This document shows, in pieces, positions 43,704 to 53,399 of a stretch of 64,000 nt of DNA (position 1 is its first letter; each line of letters opens with the position of its first letter). The notes under the pieces are model-generated. The model was not told where the DNA came from. It worked only from the letters and a program-made list of their open reading frames with translations, and did not search any database. The stretch spans positions 21,372 through 85,371 of the forward strand of contig JBBQRS010000004.1 in NCBI GenBank assembly GCA_038214535.1, given 5' to 3'. Source of the stretch: JBBQRS01 sp038214535 (GTDB lineage Bacteria; Chloroflexota; Anaerolineae; CG2-30-64-16). Made by a program: the position numbers and the translations under genes.

Positions 43704-46625
43704 CTACGCCGTCACGTAAAGCCAGTGACCAACCAACGCGTCGTCTACGTCGAGGGCCAGCGCGCCGTCCTGCACCGCGAACGGGACAGGGTGCGACCCG
43801 TAACCTGCGCGGCCGGATGCCTCCTGCCGGCGCTTGCGCGTATTACCCGGCTCGAACGCGCCCAGCCACACCTGATACTCGGCGTTTGCGTCCAGCCCCA
43901 GCGGGACCCGGACGTGACCCTCCGCACCGCACCAGACGCGATAGAGCGCCGGGCGTTCCGGCAGGTGTTGCTCCGCCGAAATCGGATGCCAGGCGATGGC
44001 GACCGGCGCATCGGCCCAGGCGTAGCTCTGCCCATCCACCGTGATACCGGTGCAATCCACGCCGGAGAACGCGGCCAGCCGCCCGGCCGCATCCACCCGC
44101 CAGGCCACGGCGTGCCGCCCGCGATAGGTCACGGTGTGTCCGGCCACGCGAAAGTCGTCCAGCGCAATTTCGTCCGGTGGGACGGGGTTTGCGGCGACGA
44201 TTTGCTCATCGAGCGCCTCGTCGCGGAAGAAGCCGCCCGGCCAGCTTTCCTCGTGTGTGCGGTAATGCGGGCAGAGCGCTGCCGCGCCGTTGCGGAAGGT
44301 GGTCGCCAGATAGGGTGTGGTGCGCGAGATCACCGCCGGGTTATCATCCGCCGGATACGCGCCCAACGCGCGCAATATCTCAAACCACGTCCGTATCTCG
44401 CCGCCGGTGGATGCCGCCTGGTCGTCGCGCGGGCGAAAACCGAGATAGACGGCCTGCCCGCCGCCCGAATGGGCGCACCGCGCGCCGACGCATAGCTCGT
44501 CGGCCGCACCGCCCGTCCGCAGGAAGGCGACCGGCTCGGCCTCCGGCCCCACGGTCACGGGGAATACGCGATCCACAGTGAAATCGGTCAGGATGGTCAT
44601 TGGGGCCACATCGGCAAGAGGGCCGGCAAAGCGGACGGTGCGCGCGGGCAGCGCCAGCCCCAACGGATCGCGCGCCGGCTCGAAGCGAACGCCGCACAGG
44701 TCGGCCAGCGCCGTGCGCGCCTCATCCAGCATGGGCGGCGTACTGGTCCAGACCACGTTACCGCCACCCTCGACGAACTCACGGAGCAAAGCTAAAAGAC
44801 GCGGCGAGGGAAACGGCTCGTAGAGCACGCACACCACGCCGTAGCGCCAGCCGTTCACATCCAGCTTGCCGTCCGCGCCCACGCGGCCATGTTGCTCCAG
44901 CTTGTCGGCGGTGATCAGGTTGGCGTAACCGTATTGCACCATCCAGCTTCCGAAGCGCTCATCCACCGCGACCAGGTCTTGCGGATAGAGGAACAGCACA
45001 TCGGTCTGACGCGGTTCGTAATCGGCCACCGACCGGAACGCGCTGTGCCCCAGCGCGCCGTACACCTCACTGACGGCGACCATGCGGTCGAACACCGGTT
45101 GGGGCATCCCCCACATCCCGGCGCTCGCCAGCGGCTTGCGGTTCAGCGCCGCCAGCGAACACGCGAGCACGCGCCCGTAGTAGTTGCGATCCGCGTAGCC
45201 GCCCTCCGGGGTATCGTCGTTCCCGCCGGTCAGGAAGTCGTTCCAGGCGAACTGGTCGGCGCACGCCGAGGCGGCCTGATGCACCGTGTTCGACCAGATG
45301 AAATCGGGCGTGTACTCGTACTGGCGGCGGTGCTCTTCGGGCGACCAACTCTCGTGGACGCCGCCGATGCCCCAGGCGTCGCAGGTCGGCGATTCGGCCC
45401 ACGTCGAATGGTAGTAGATGTTCAGCGACCGCTCACTGAGACGCTCGATCTTATCGCGCGCGTCCACCATCAGTTCGACCACGCTGTGCTCCAGCAGGCG
45501 ATAATAATCGCGCCGGAACTCGAGCGTGCGCGCCACATCCTCCGCCGTCGGGCCGAAGACGTGCTGACTCGGCAGGCGGGGATCGTGCGTGCCGGGGAAG
45601 TCATGCTGATTGGCGGCGAAGTAGAGCATGTATTTCGCCATGTCGGCGTACTGCGCGCCGAACTGCTCGGCAAACGCCCGCGCGAAACCTGCCGAGACGT
45701 AACGCACGGTGAATTGGCCGTTGTCCAGGTGCGCATGATAGGACCAGTCGCCCTGGATGTGCGTCTCGTCGGCGTAGATTCCGGTCAGCGCGATGCCGCG
45801 GTCGTGATACGCCTGCACCAAGTCATCGAGGAACGCGGGGGCCGAGGGGCTGAAGTAGTCCATCTCGACGGTGCGATAACGCAGGACCACCAGCACGCGG
45901 TCGAGCGGGCCGGCTGCGACGTCGCCCTCCCCGTGGATACGCACGCGCACGGCCTTGAAGTGCGCCCTGTTTTCCACGCGCGCGCCCGGCAGCGTCTCGA
46001 CGGTGGGCGATGTGAGTTCAACGATCTCGTCGGGATTCACCGCAAAGAACGCGGTTCCTGGAATGCGTTCTTCGTGGAAGGCAAACGCGCGCACGCCAGC
46101 CAACTCCACCGGCATCGGCCCTTTGTTGTTGCACCATTGCGTCTGCTGCCACAGCATCACCGAATACGCGCCGCTCTCGGGGTCGCGCAGACCTTCGCGA
46201 TAGTGCAGCCATTCGCCCGCCTCGCCCGTCCGCGCCATGTAGCCCACGCCCAACTCCAACGGCGAGAGCACGCTCGGCTCCAGCCCGATGCCGAACTCCG
46301 CGGCCACGTCATGAATTTTCTTCAACGTCGCTTGGAAGCCCTCTGTATCGGGATACATGCTGCGCTCGCTGCCGCCGAAGAAGTAATCGTAGGCCAGACG
46401 CAGCGTCGTCGCGCCGCGCGCCGCGCCCTGCCGGCAATGCTCGCGCAGGCTGATCGGCGCATCGGCCCAGGGGTACATCTTCTCCACGGCCTCGTCGGGA
46501 CGGTCAGCCAGGTTGGTGAACTGCTCGTCCGAGATCAGGATGATGTGGATGACGGGGTCTTCGCTGCGCCAGGGCCAATCCATGTCGGCAAGCTGGACCA
46601 ATGGGGCGTTTTCAGGCTGGCTCAT
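43704..46625 (-). CDS. Large glycosidase-like protein, unknown family
   Basis: 973 residues. The first ~570 residues look like a TIM-barrel hydrolase: repeated Trp/Asp/Glu-rich loops such as GIYADETHIQGDWSYHAHLD, YYHSTWAESPTCDAWG and FAWNDFLTGGNDD. Residues ~600-760 resemble a glutamine-amidotransferase-like domain of the beta-galactosidase trimerisation type (VLFLYPQDLVAVDERFGSW, LLREFVEGGGNVVWTS). A beta-rich C-terminal region follows. No signal peptide is seen, so it would act in the cytoplasm on imported oligosaccharides. It is the last of four such genes behind a sugar ABC importer. Confidence 0.6.
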   Translation of the reverse strand: MSQPENAPLVQLADMDWPWRSEDPVIHIILISDEQFTNLADRPDEAVEKMYPWADAPISLREHCRQGAARGATTLRLAYDYFFGGSERSMYPDTEGFQATLKKIHDVAAEFGIGLEPSVLSPLELGVGYMARTGEAGEWLHYREGLRDPESGAYSVMLWQQTQWCNNKGPMPVELAGVRAFAFHEERIPGTAFFAVNPDEIVELTSPTVETLPGARVENRAHFKAVRVRIHGEGDVAAGPLDRVLVVLRYRTVEMDYFSPSAPAFLDDLVQAYHDRGIALTGIYADETHIQGDWSYHAHLDNGQFTVRYVSAGFARAFAEQFGAQYADMAKYMLYFAANQHDFPGTHDPRLPSQHVFGPTAEDVARTLEFRRDYYRLLEHSVVELMVDARDKIERLSERSLNIYYHSTWAESPTCDAWGIGGVHESWSPEEHRRQYEYTPDFIWSNTVHQAASACADQFAWNDFLTGGNDDTPEGGYADRNYYGRVLACSLAALNRKPLASAGMWGMPQPVFDRMVAVSEVYGALGHSAFRSVADYEPRQTDVLFLYPQDLVAVDERFGSWMVQYGYANLITADKLEQHGRVGADGKLDVNGWRYGVVCVLYEPFPSPRLLALLREFVEGGGNVVWTSTPPMLDEARTALADLCGVRFEPARDPLGLALPARTVRFAGPLADVAPMTILTDFTVDRVFPVTVGPEAEPVAFLRTGGAADELCVGARCAHSGGGQAVYLGFRPRDDQAASTGGEIRTWFEILRALGAYPADDNPAVISRTTPYLATTFRNGAAALCPHYRTHEESWPGGFFRDEALDEQIVAANPVPPDEIALDDFRVAGHTVTYRGRHAVAWRVDAAGRLAAFSGVDCTGITVDGQSYAWADAPVAIAWHPISAEQHLPERPALYRVWCGAEGHVRVPLGLDANAEYQVWLGAFEPGNTRKRRQEASGRAGYGSHPVPFAVQDGALALDVDDALVGHWLYVTA

Positions 46626-46641
46626 TATGTTGCCCTCCGGC

Positions 46642-48171
46642 TCAATGCCAATATGCTTCGCCGACGACCGACCGCGCCCAGCGCAGCGCTTCCTCGCGGC
46701 GCGGGCCGTCAATGTCGCGGAAGATCTCGTAGATCGGTTTGGGGCTGCCCGGCGCGCTGGGGTCAGTCTCATTGTCCTTGTCGCGCCGCCAGATCCCCAG
46801 GTTCAGCCCAAACTCGTCGCGGTTGTCCACGTGGGCGTGAAGGATGAAGGACTCGATCCCGGCGGCCTGCTCAATGCGCCAGTAGGCAAACGCATAGGCC
46901 GCCGCCTGTACCCACTCGCTCTCCTCCGTCTCCAGCGAATTAAAGCCCTGTTCCGAGAGGATGATGTGACGCAACTGTCCGTCATAGAGCAGGTGGGGTT
47001 GCCGCATGTACGCGGGCAGCAGCTCGATGTTCCTGAAGGTGATGCGCGGCGTGTCGAAGTCGCCCAGCGCCGTCTCGTCGTGCCAGAACGCCGCGCGGTT
47101 GAGGTCTTCCGGGTAGGGATGGAACGCCAACGCCCAGTCGTAATCGCCCTCGGCGCGCGCCTGCTCTGCCAGCAGTTCGATCACGTCGCGGCTCTTATAC
47201 GTGCGCAGCGGGTTCTCCATGTGCGCGATGGTCCACAGGTGATCGAGCGACAGGTAGATGCGCGCCTGGGCGTATTTCTTGCGTGCCGCATAGAAAGCGG
47301 TGCGCACCGCAATGGCGTACTCGAGGACGTAATCTTCCACCGGCTTCTCGCCCGCGTTGCACCACACCCACCCACTGTCCACCTCGTTGCCAATGATGTA
47401 GCCGCACGCGCAGCCATAACGCTGATCGGGCCGCGTATACCGTTCGGCCACGAACTCGACGAACGCTTTGTAGTGCGCCAAACCCACCGGTGTGATCACG
47501 TTGAACGCACTGATGAAACCTTCCGGGTCGTAATTCGGGTGCATCAACGCGGTTTTTAACTCCGGATGCACCGCGACGCGTTCCCATTTCGGGCTGTTGA
47601 GCAGGATCAGCGTGACCACAATGCCGTGGTCAGAAAGCTCCTTGACCCGCGCGTCGAAGCGCGCCATGTACTCGCCGTCAAAGTGGTAGGTCGCGCCGTC
47701 CATCGCATACGGGATGGTCGTCTCCGCCGGGCCAGGTCGCATAATGGTGCCGATGTTCAGGTTGAGCGCGGCGTGACCCACCCCCAGCTTGATCGCATCA
47801 TCTACCATGCGCACCTGCAAGCCCTTGATGGTGGGCGCGGTCGGATAAGGGTAATCGGCGGCTGCGATGTCGTTCAGTTTGGTCGCATAACATGGGCCGG
47901 GCAACGGGCCGTCTGCACCGGCAACGACCCAGCGCGCGTAGAGCCGGTCGCGCGCGCCGTCGAAGCGCGGCAGAGAGAACGTAATCTCCCCGTCGCCTGC
48001 CTTTCCCTCGGGCGTGGCAAAAGTAGAAATCGCCGCGCCGATCTCCGTTTCGTATGGCGGCAGCTCATAAATGGTTGGCGTGGCGCTGCCCGCAGGCAAT
48101 GCGCAACCGATCACCAACGCATCCGGTTTCACGGCGATCTGTTGCACCCGTCCTTGAAATGGCTCGGTCAT
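46642..48171 (-). CDS. DUF5722-type clan-A glycosidase-like protein
   Basis: 509 residues. A ~110-residue N-terminal beta domain precedes a TIM barrel that starts KGLQVRMVDDAIKLGVGHAA. The barrel contains YIIGNEVDSGWVW after strand 4 and HIILSEQGFNS after strand 7, the places where clan GH-A enzymes carry the acid/base Glu and the nucleophile Glu. This matches the DUF5722 family as I know it. No signal peptide. The start at 48171 has GAGGG upstream. It lies 4 bp from the preceding gene's stop. Confidence 0.75.
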   Translation of the reverse strand: MTEPFQGRVQQIAVKPDALVIGCALPAGSATPTIYELPPYETEIGAAISTFATPEGKAGDGEITFSLPRFDGARDRLYARWVVAGADGPLPGPCYATKLNDIAAADYPYPTAPTIKGLQVRMVDDAIKLGVGHAALNLNIGTIMRPGPAETTIPYAMDGATYHFDGEYMARFDARVKELSDHGIVVTLILLNSPKWERVAVHPELKTALMHPNYDPEGFISAFNVITPVGLAHYKAFVEFVAERYTRPDQRYGCACGYIIGNEVDSGWVWCNAGEKPVEDYVLEYAIAVRTAFYAARKKYAQARIYLSLDHLWTIAHMENPLRTYKSRDVIELLAEQARAEGDYDWALAFHPYPEDLNRAAFWHDETALGDFDTPRITFRNIELLPAYMRQPHLLYDGQLRHIILSEQGFNSLETEESEWVQAAAYAFAYWRIEQAAGIESFILHAHVDNRDEFGLNLGIWRRDKDNETDPSAPGSPKPIYEIFRDIDGPRREEALRWARSVVGEAYWH

Positions 48172-48175
48172 CCTT

Positions 48176-49939
48176 TTACCCTCCATATCGGTAGTCGAAC
48201 CGACGCGGCGGCGCATGATCGCCGTCCGTGAAGAAGCCGTCCACGTCGCCCGCGAGCTGGTCGGGTTGCGATGGCAGCGGCGCGTTGTCGGCCCAATGAA
48301 AGTCGAAGCGTGGCAGGTCAGCGATCAGCCCGACCCGTGCGCGCGGGATCGCCAGCATGGTCTGATTCCCCTCCACGCGATACCGGGCCTCGCCCACCGG
48401 TTCCCAACGCCAGCCGCCCGCGTTCCGCTCCACGATCACGCGGTCGCCCTCCGGCGCGCCACGGTTGATCACAAAGTCGTAGCCTTCCCAACCGGTCTCA
48501 TGTTGTTGATCGGCGTTGAGGAAGAGCATCATCCAGTTGGGGTCTGACGGCGGCGAGATGGCCTCGCGCGTGCGGGCGTAGAAATAGAGGCTATCCGCGT
48601 CGTGCGCGGCTTTCAGCGTGACGAACTCATTGCGACCCGTTTGGTTTACATAATACTCCGATCCCCAGCCCGGTCCATCGCGGTGCAGCGTGTCATACTG
48701 GTGGTCGCGATATGTAGCAGAAACGGCGTCCCATTGGGCGAAGTCACCCGTGAGGTCAATCGTGATCGGGCCTGCCGGCTCGACAGGTGGTCGCGCGCCC
48801 TTGTAGCGCCGGATATTCGCGACCAGTTGGTAGTAATAGTTGTCGGTGTGGCCGCCGCGCATCGGCTCGATGTCGCGGCTGAACTCCTGGTTATACTGGT
48901 CAATGAAATAGACGTCGCCCGGTTTCAATGTGCGCCCGGCCCGCCCCAGCGTCGCGCCGGGGAAGAAATCCCATAGTGCCTGCAACGCCTCTTGCGACGG
49001 GTCTTCGCAACGCGCCGCGCCGGCCGTCCATTCGTTCCAACCGGTGACGAAGACAAATTCGGGGTCTACCTCCAGCACGCGTTTCCACTGCTCCTGAAAG
49101 TGCAGGCCCAGCGGCGTATACGGCGTTACGTCATACTCGTCCGTCTCCGGTTCCTTGCCGTTGTGAAAGCTGCGCCCGATGCCGGAGAGCGGGTGTTGCC
49201 CCACGGCCGCGGGCATTTGCTCGGCCACGCCCGGCGTGTCCCAGCCGATCGGCTGCGGGTAGTGCGCCACCCAGGGCCAGCGATGCCGCCCATCGTCGCC
49301 GTACCAGGGCAGCGAATCCCACGCCCAGCACTGGCGGATGGTGAAGAAATCGGTGATGTGCGATGGCAGGACGACTTCGCGCATGTCGCCAAACTTTTCC
49401 CACTGGCCGAAAATCAGCAACGGCTTGCCCTGCCAGCGAAACCAGAGATCGGCGTAATCCCCCTTCGCGTAGAGGTCGTCCCATAACTGGCGAATGGATT
49501 CCTCGCTCGCCAGGAAGCAGATGTCGGGCGTCGCCTCGCCCTCGGCGCGCACGGCGCGAAAGACCTCGCACACGGCGCGATACGATTCCGGGAAGGTCAC
49601 ATTGTTGGTCACATCGAAAATGAGTGTATTTACCCCCGCGTCGGCCAGCATGTAAGCGTGTTTGCGGATGACCCACGGGTCGCTGGACAGGTAATAGCCG
49701 AGATCAGGCTCGCCCCAATAGTGCGCCGCGCCCGGCTGGAAATCGGGATGCGCGGGATCGGCGGCCAACAGCTTTGTCACGTCCAGCGGCGGGTTTGGCC
49801 CCCGATACAGGTTGCAGATGAAGTAGAACATGCCGACGAAGCGGTCCGGCCGCGACGGCCCGACCTCCGCGTGCATCGGCAGGGCGCGGCCCAGGGCGTC
49901 GGTCCCGGCCCAGGTATCACTGCGCAGATCGTGTGTCAT
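48176..49939 (-). CDS. GH71/GH99/WbsX-like glycosidase with C-terminal beta-sandwich
   Basis: 587 residues. Residues ~30-400 resemble the GH99/GH71/WbsX barrel: VGMFYFICNLY, LSSDPWVIRKHAYMLADAGV, NTLIFDVTN and the hallmark FVTGWNEWTAG with the likely catalytic Glu. Residues ~410-587 form a CBM9/DOMON-like sandwich (TGDFAQWDAVSATYRDHQYD, DSLYFYARTREAI). Endo-mannosidase-type activity is possible, but the substrate is not known. The start overlaps the previous gene's stop by four bases. Confidence 0.7.
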   Translation of the reverse strand: MTHDLRSDTWAGTDALGRALPMHAEVGPSRPDRFVGMFYFICNLYRGPNPPLDVTKLLAADPAHPDFQPGAAHYWGEPDLGYYLSSDPWVIRKHAYMLADAGVNTLIFDVTNNVTFPESYRAVCEVFRAVRAEGEATPDICFLASEESIRQLWDDLYAKGDYADLWFRWQGKPLLIFGQWEKFGDMREVVLPSHITDFFTIRQCWAWDSLPWYGDDGRHRWPWVAHYPQPIGWDTPGVAEQMPAAVGQHPLSGIGRSFHNGKEPETDEYDVTPYTPLGLHFQEQWKRVLEVDPEFVFVTGWNEWTAGAARCEDPSQEALQALWDFFPGATLGRAGRTLKPGDVYFIDQYNQEFSRDIEPMRGGHTDNYYYQLVANIRRYKGARPPVEPAGPITIDLTGDFAQWDAVSATYRDHQYDTLHRDGPGWGSEYYVNQTGRNEFVTLKAAHDADSLYFYARTREAISPPSDPNWMMLFLNADQQHETGWEGYDFVINRGAPEGDRVIVERNAGGWRWEPVGEARYRVEGNQTMLAIPRARVGLIADLPRFDFHWADNAPLPSQPDQLAGDVDGFFTDGDHAPPRRFDYRYGG

Positions 49940-52900
49940 TGGCCCTCCGCTGAGCCCTGTTGTCTCAGTCGCAATATGGTGACGGCATGGTGGTCAACCG
50001 ACGTGACCACTATGCCAGCTTCCGGCGCAGCAGTTTCCACCCACCGGCCCGTCGCGTCCAGCCTTTCAACGGTCCACGGGCCGAGGCCGCAGCCGCTCAC
50101 ATCCAGCCGCGCGACCGGCGCGTCATCCGCCGAGAGGTTGGCGACCGCCAGCAGCCACGAAGGCGGTGCGCCGGTCGGCGCGGCGAACGCCAGCGGGTAG
50201 AGGTTGGCCCCGCGGATCACGCGGCAGGGGAGAGGTCGTCTCGCGGCCCATGCGAGCATCGCGGCCCACTGGTCGCGCCGCGCGGCGTTGAGCAGGGCCG
50301 GCGTAGCGGTGTTGAGCGTAAACGGCAGCAGACCGATGCGCCAGGTTCCGGCGGCCTGCGTCCCCGCGCCTTGGCACTCGATCAACGCGGTCGCCACGCC
50401 TTGATCCTGCCCGTCTACATCCAGCCAGCGGCCCAGCACGCCCGCCGGCTCGCCGGCAAACTCGAAGGTATAAAGCTGTTCACCCGATAGATGGTTATAC
50501 ATGGGCAGGATTTGACCGCCGCCTCCCGCGTTGAAGGGGTGATCCGTTACCACCTCGTTGGCGGCAGTCGCCAGTTTACGCACGCGGCGCAGGCCCAGCA
50601 GGCCGCCCCAGTCGCGTTCCAGCACGGCCTGCGCGGCGAGCGGATCAAGCACCGCGCCCTCGCGCAGGCAAAGCCGCAGGTCGTAGTCGCTCATGGCGCG
50701 AGCAACCTCGCCGGCGATCCAGTGCGGGCCGCAACCGGGCCGGCCCAGCGGGAGACCTGTGCGCCCCAGCATCACGTCCCACGGACGCGGCTGCACCCAT
50801 GCGGCGCGCAACGCCGCACCTTGCCGCACGGGTGCGCCCCACGCATAGCGTTCGTCGTCGGTCACGTCCACACCACTCCGCAGCCGCCCGGCGCGCTCGC
50901 GGGCCAGCGCATCGAGGAAGGGGCGCATCTCGCGCAGGAGCGGCGCATAGGTGGTTCCTTCCGGTTCCAGCGGGCCGCTGCCGCCCGTGCTGGTGAGCAG
51001 GTTCAGGCTCAAGTCGGGCATTCCGGCCAGCACATCCAACGCCAGTTCCAACGCCAGCACGCGCTCCGACTTGCCCCACGGCGTGTAGGGGTGATTCTCG
51101 ACTTCGGCCACCGCCTGCACGTCTGCGCCCAGCGCGAGGATTTGCCGCGCGGCGTCTTCCGTCTTCACCAGCACGTCGCCGAGCTGCCAGTCATTCCAGA
51201 AGCCGGAGCCGGGGCGAATCAGCGGGCGCGTCTCACCGGCCAGCGCGCGCAACAGGCGGTCCGTGCGGCGACCCTCGGCAGCGTGCCAGGCCGTGCCGAT
51301 GGTCATCAACCCGATGTGCGCCTCCGGCGCAATGGTATGCACCACCCGCTCCACCGTGCGCGCCAACCCCAGCATGGCGTCATCCTGCACGTCGAGCCAC
51401 GCGGCGCGCAATGTCTCGTCGGTCGCCAGCGCGGCGACCAGTTCGGCGCGCTCCCATTCACGCCCCGTGCGCTCGGCCAGCGCGGCCAGGTGCAATGGAC
51501 AGAAACAGGGCAGCCCCGGCGTGTCGTGCAGGATGTAACGCACGTCGTCATCCACCCAGATCACGTCCGGGTCGCACCCGGCGGCCAGCGCATACAGTTC
51601 GGTGGCATAATCGAGGAACGCGGGGTCGAGCGGGCAGGCCGTCGAACGGGAAATCGCGCCCTGCTCATCCACCTGGAACTGGAACGGGAAGCGTTCGGGG
51701 CGGGCGCAACCGGCGTCCACGTGCCCCAGGGTAATCATCACGTTGACGTGAATCTCTTGCCCCGCATCCCGAAAGCGCGGCGCGACGGCGTGAAGTCGCG
51801 CAAAGCGCCGCCGCAATTCGTCCAACGTTAGCAACGCCGGGTCCATGTCGAAACTGGCCTCGAAAAGCAGCACGCCATCCGCGCCCACATCGCGGACGAA
51901 GGCCAGCGCTTCACCTACGCGCGCATCCGTCTCCAACGCCGGATAGTAAAGCCGGACGAGATAGCGCGCGCCTTCTGCGCCGGCAACCGGGGGATTGGCC
52001 GCGGCGCGCAGTTCCGCGACGAGGCGCAGCGCCTCGGCATCCGTCATCGGCAGTGACCTGGCCCCCTCAAGCCACGCCAGGGTCGCACCCACGAGGTGCA
52101 GGTTATTGAGCAACGGTTCGGTGTAATTAATCGCCCCGTAGAGCGCGCCGTCCACATGGTGCCGCCGGGTGACGTGATTATTCCAGTCCACGCCTTCGGT
52201 GAGGCAACCCGCCTCGCCGTAATGATGCCGCGCGGCGGCCAGCAGCACATCGGTCGCGGCCCGGCGATAGCGCGCCTCGTCGGTCGCCGCCCACGCCTCC
52301 AGCCACGCGTGGGCGGCCTCGGCGTTCTCCCACAGATAGGCGGTGTCCCAGCTCTCCTCCATCCACAGCAGTCCCGCGGTGGGTACGCCGTGACGATCGG
52401 TCGCCATCCGAAACCAATTGAGGCCGGGCAGCGCCTCAGCATAGGCAAATTCGCGCCAGATTTCAGCCCGCGCTGGATACATCGGGTTCAAATTGGACGC
52501 AGTTTCGCGCAAAACCCGGAATGCCGTGGCGTAAGCCACGCATTCGTGATCGTCATACGTGTCGTGGTTGATGCTTCCCCAGAAGCCGCCCGCCGCCACA
52601 AAGGCATCGGCCAACGCGGCGGCGCGCGGCGCGTGCGCCTCGACACCCAGCGCGGCCAGGGCGGCGTAAAGCTGCAACAGATAGAGGCCGTCGGCGCTGT
52701 GGTCGAAGATGGGGTCGGGGCCGCCATCGGGTGTCAGGGGATATGACTCGCCGTCCAGTGTGATGCGGCGGGGAACCCAGCCATTCGGCAACAAGGGGGT
52801 GTGCGCGGCCAACCAGTCGGCCAGCCCCGCCGCGACGTTCGCCATCTGCGCCGCGCGCGCCGCGTCTTCGCCGGCCACATCATCGGCGAAGGCGAGCAGT

Positions 52901-53325
52901 TGCGCGCCGATGTGCGCCAGCGAACCGGGGCAGAGCCACGCGTCGCCGTGGTCGTAGGTGAGGCAAAATTGCCGGGCCGCCAGATTGTAATACGGCCAGA
53001 TGAAGCCGCTTACATAGTCTACGAAGCCGTCATCGAGGACGTGATCGAGCAGGCCCAATGCCGCACGCCGCACCGCGTCATCGCCGGTGAAGGCGCCCCA
53101 ACGATATAACAGGTGCGCGCCGCCGATGGCATTGGCCGCCCAGCCCGGCCCTTCCAGATCGCCAAAGTCGTGCCAGTGCTGGACTGTGCCATCGGGGGTG
53201 ACGAAGCTGGAGCGAGCGCGCAGCCCGTTGGGGGCGGATTCCAGACACGTCAGCGCAAAATGTACGGACGCCTGCGCGCTCGCGCGCAGCGCCTGAGCTT
53301 CGAGCGTGGATTGCGACGCGAACAT
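49936..53325 (-). CDS. Fusion of an alpha/alpha-toroid and a glycosidase-like barrel
   Basis: 1129 residues. Residues ~1-420 are helical with WPYYNLAARQFCLTYDHGDA, DPIFDHSADGLYLLQ and ESWDTAYLWENAEAAH, as in (alpha/alpha)6 glycan-processing enzymes. From ~440 a second region begins with RYLVRLYYPALETD and VLLFEASFDMDPA, and contains PDVIWVDDDVRYILHD and AVAEVENHPYTPWGKSE, a TIM-barrel pattern with acidic loop ends. The last ~200 residues look like a beta-rich domain. The ATG at 53325 has AAGGA eight bases upstream. I cannot assign a family to either half. Confidence 0.6.
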   Translation of the reverse strand: MFASQSTLEAQALRASAQASVHFALTCLESAPNGLRARSSFVTPDGTVQHWHDFGDLEGPGWAANAIGGAHLLYRWGAFTGDDAVRRAALGLLDHVLDDGFVDYVSGFIWPYYNLAARQFCLTYDHGDAWLCPGSLAHIGAQLLAFADDVAGEDAARAAQMANVAAGLADWLAAHTPLLPNGWVPRRITLDGESYPLTPDGGPDPIFDHSADGLYLLQLYAALAALGVEAHAPRAAALADAFVAAGGFWGSINHDTYDDHECVAYATAFRVLRETASNLNPMYPARAEIWREFAYAEALPGLNWFRMATDRHGVPTAGLLWMEESWDTAYLWENAEAAHAWLEAWAATDEARYRRAATDVLLAAARHHYGEAGCLTEGVDWNNHVTRRHHVDGALYGAINYTEPLLNNLHLVGATLAWLEGARSLPMTDAEALRLVAELRAAANPPVAGAEGARYLVRLYYPALETDARVGEALAFVRDVGADGVLLFEASFDMDPALLTLDELRRRFARLHAVAPRFRDAGQEIHVNVMITLGHVDAGCARPERFPFQFQVDEQGAISRSTACPLDPAFLDYATELYALAAGCDPDVIWVDDDVRYILHDTPGLPCFCPLHLAALAERTGREWERAELVAALATDETLRAAWLDVQDDAMLGLARTVERVVHTIAPEAHIGLMTIGTAWHAAEGRRTDRLLRALAGETRPLIRPGSGFWNDWQLGDVLVKTEDAARQILALGADVQAVAEVENHPYTPWGKSERVLALELALDVLAGMPDLSLNLLTSTGGSGPLEPEGTTYAPLLREMRPFLDALARERAGRLRSGVDVTDDERYAWGAPVRQGAALRAAWVQPRPWDVMLGRTGLPLGRPGCGPHWIAGEVARAMSDYDLRLCLREGAVLDPLAAQAVLERDWGGLLGLRRVRKLATAANEVVTDHPFNAGGGGQILPMYNHLSGEQLYTFEFAGEPAGVLGRWLDVDGQDQGVATALIECQGAGTQAAGTWRIGLLPFTLNTATPALLNAARRDQWAAMLAWAARRPLPCRVIRGANLYPLAFAAPTGAPPSWLLAVANLSADDAPVARLDVSGCGLGPWTVERLDATGRWVETAAPEAGIVVTSVDHHAVTILRLRQQGSAEGQ

Positions 53326-53399
53326 ACGATCCATCCTTTTTGCCACGGATTACACAAGTTACACAAACTATAAACTGGAATAGCTTCGGGTGATGGCGT

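Noticed and set aside
43681..46847. Long opposite-strand open frames across the glycosidase genes (for example 44889-46847)
   Set aside because: They are produced by codon bias in GC-rich coding DNA; the products are Arg/His/Gln-rich without domain patterns, while the minus strand has coherent proteins.
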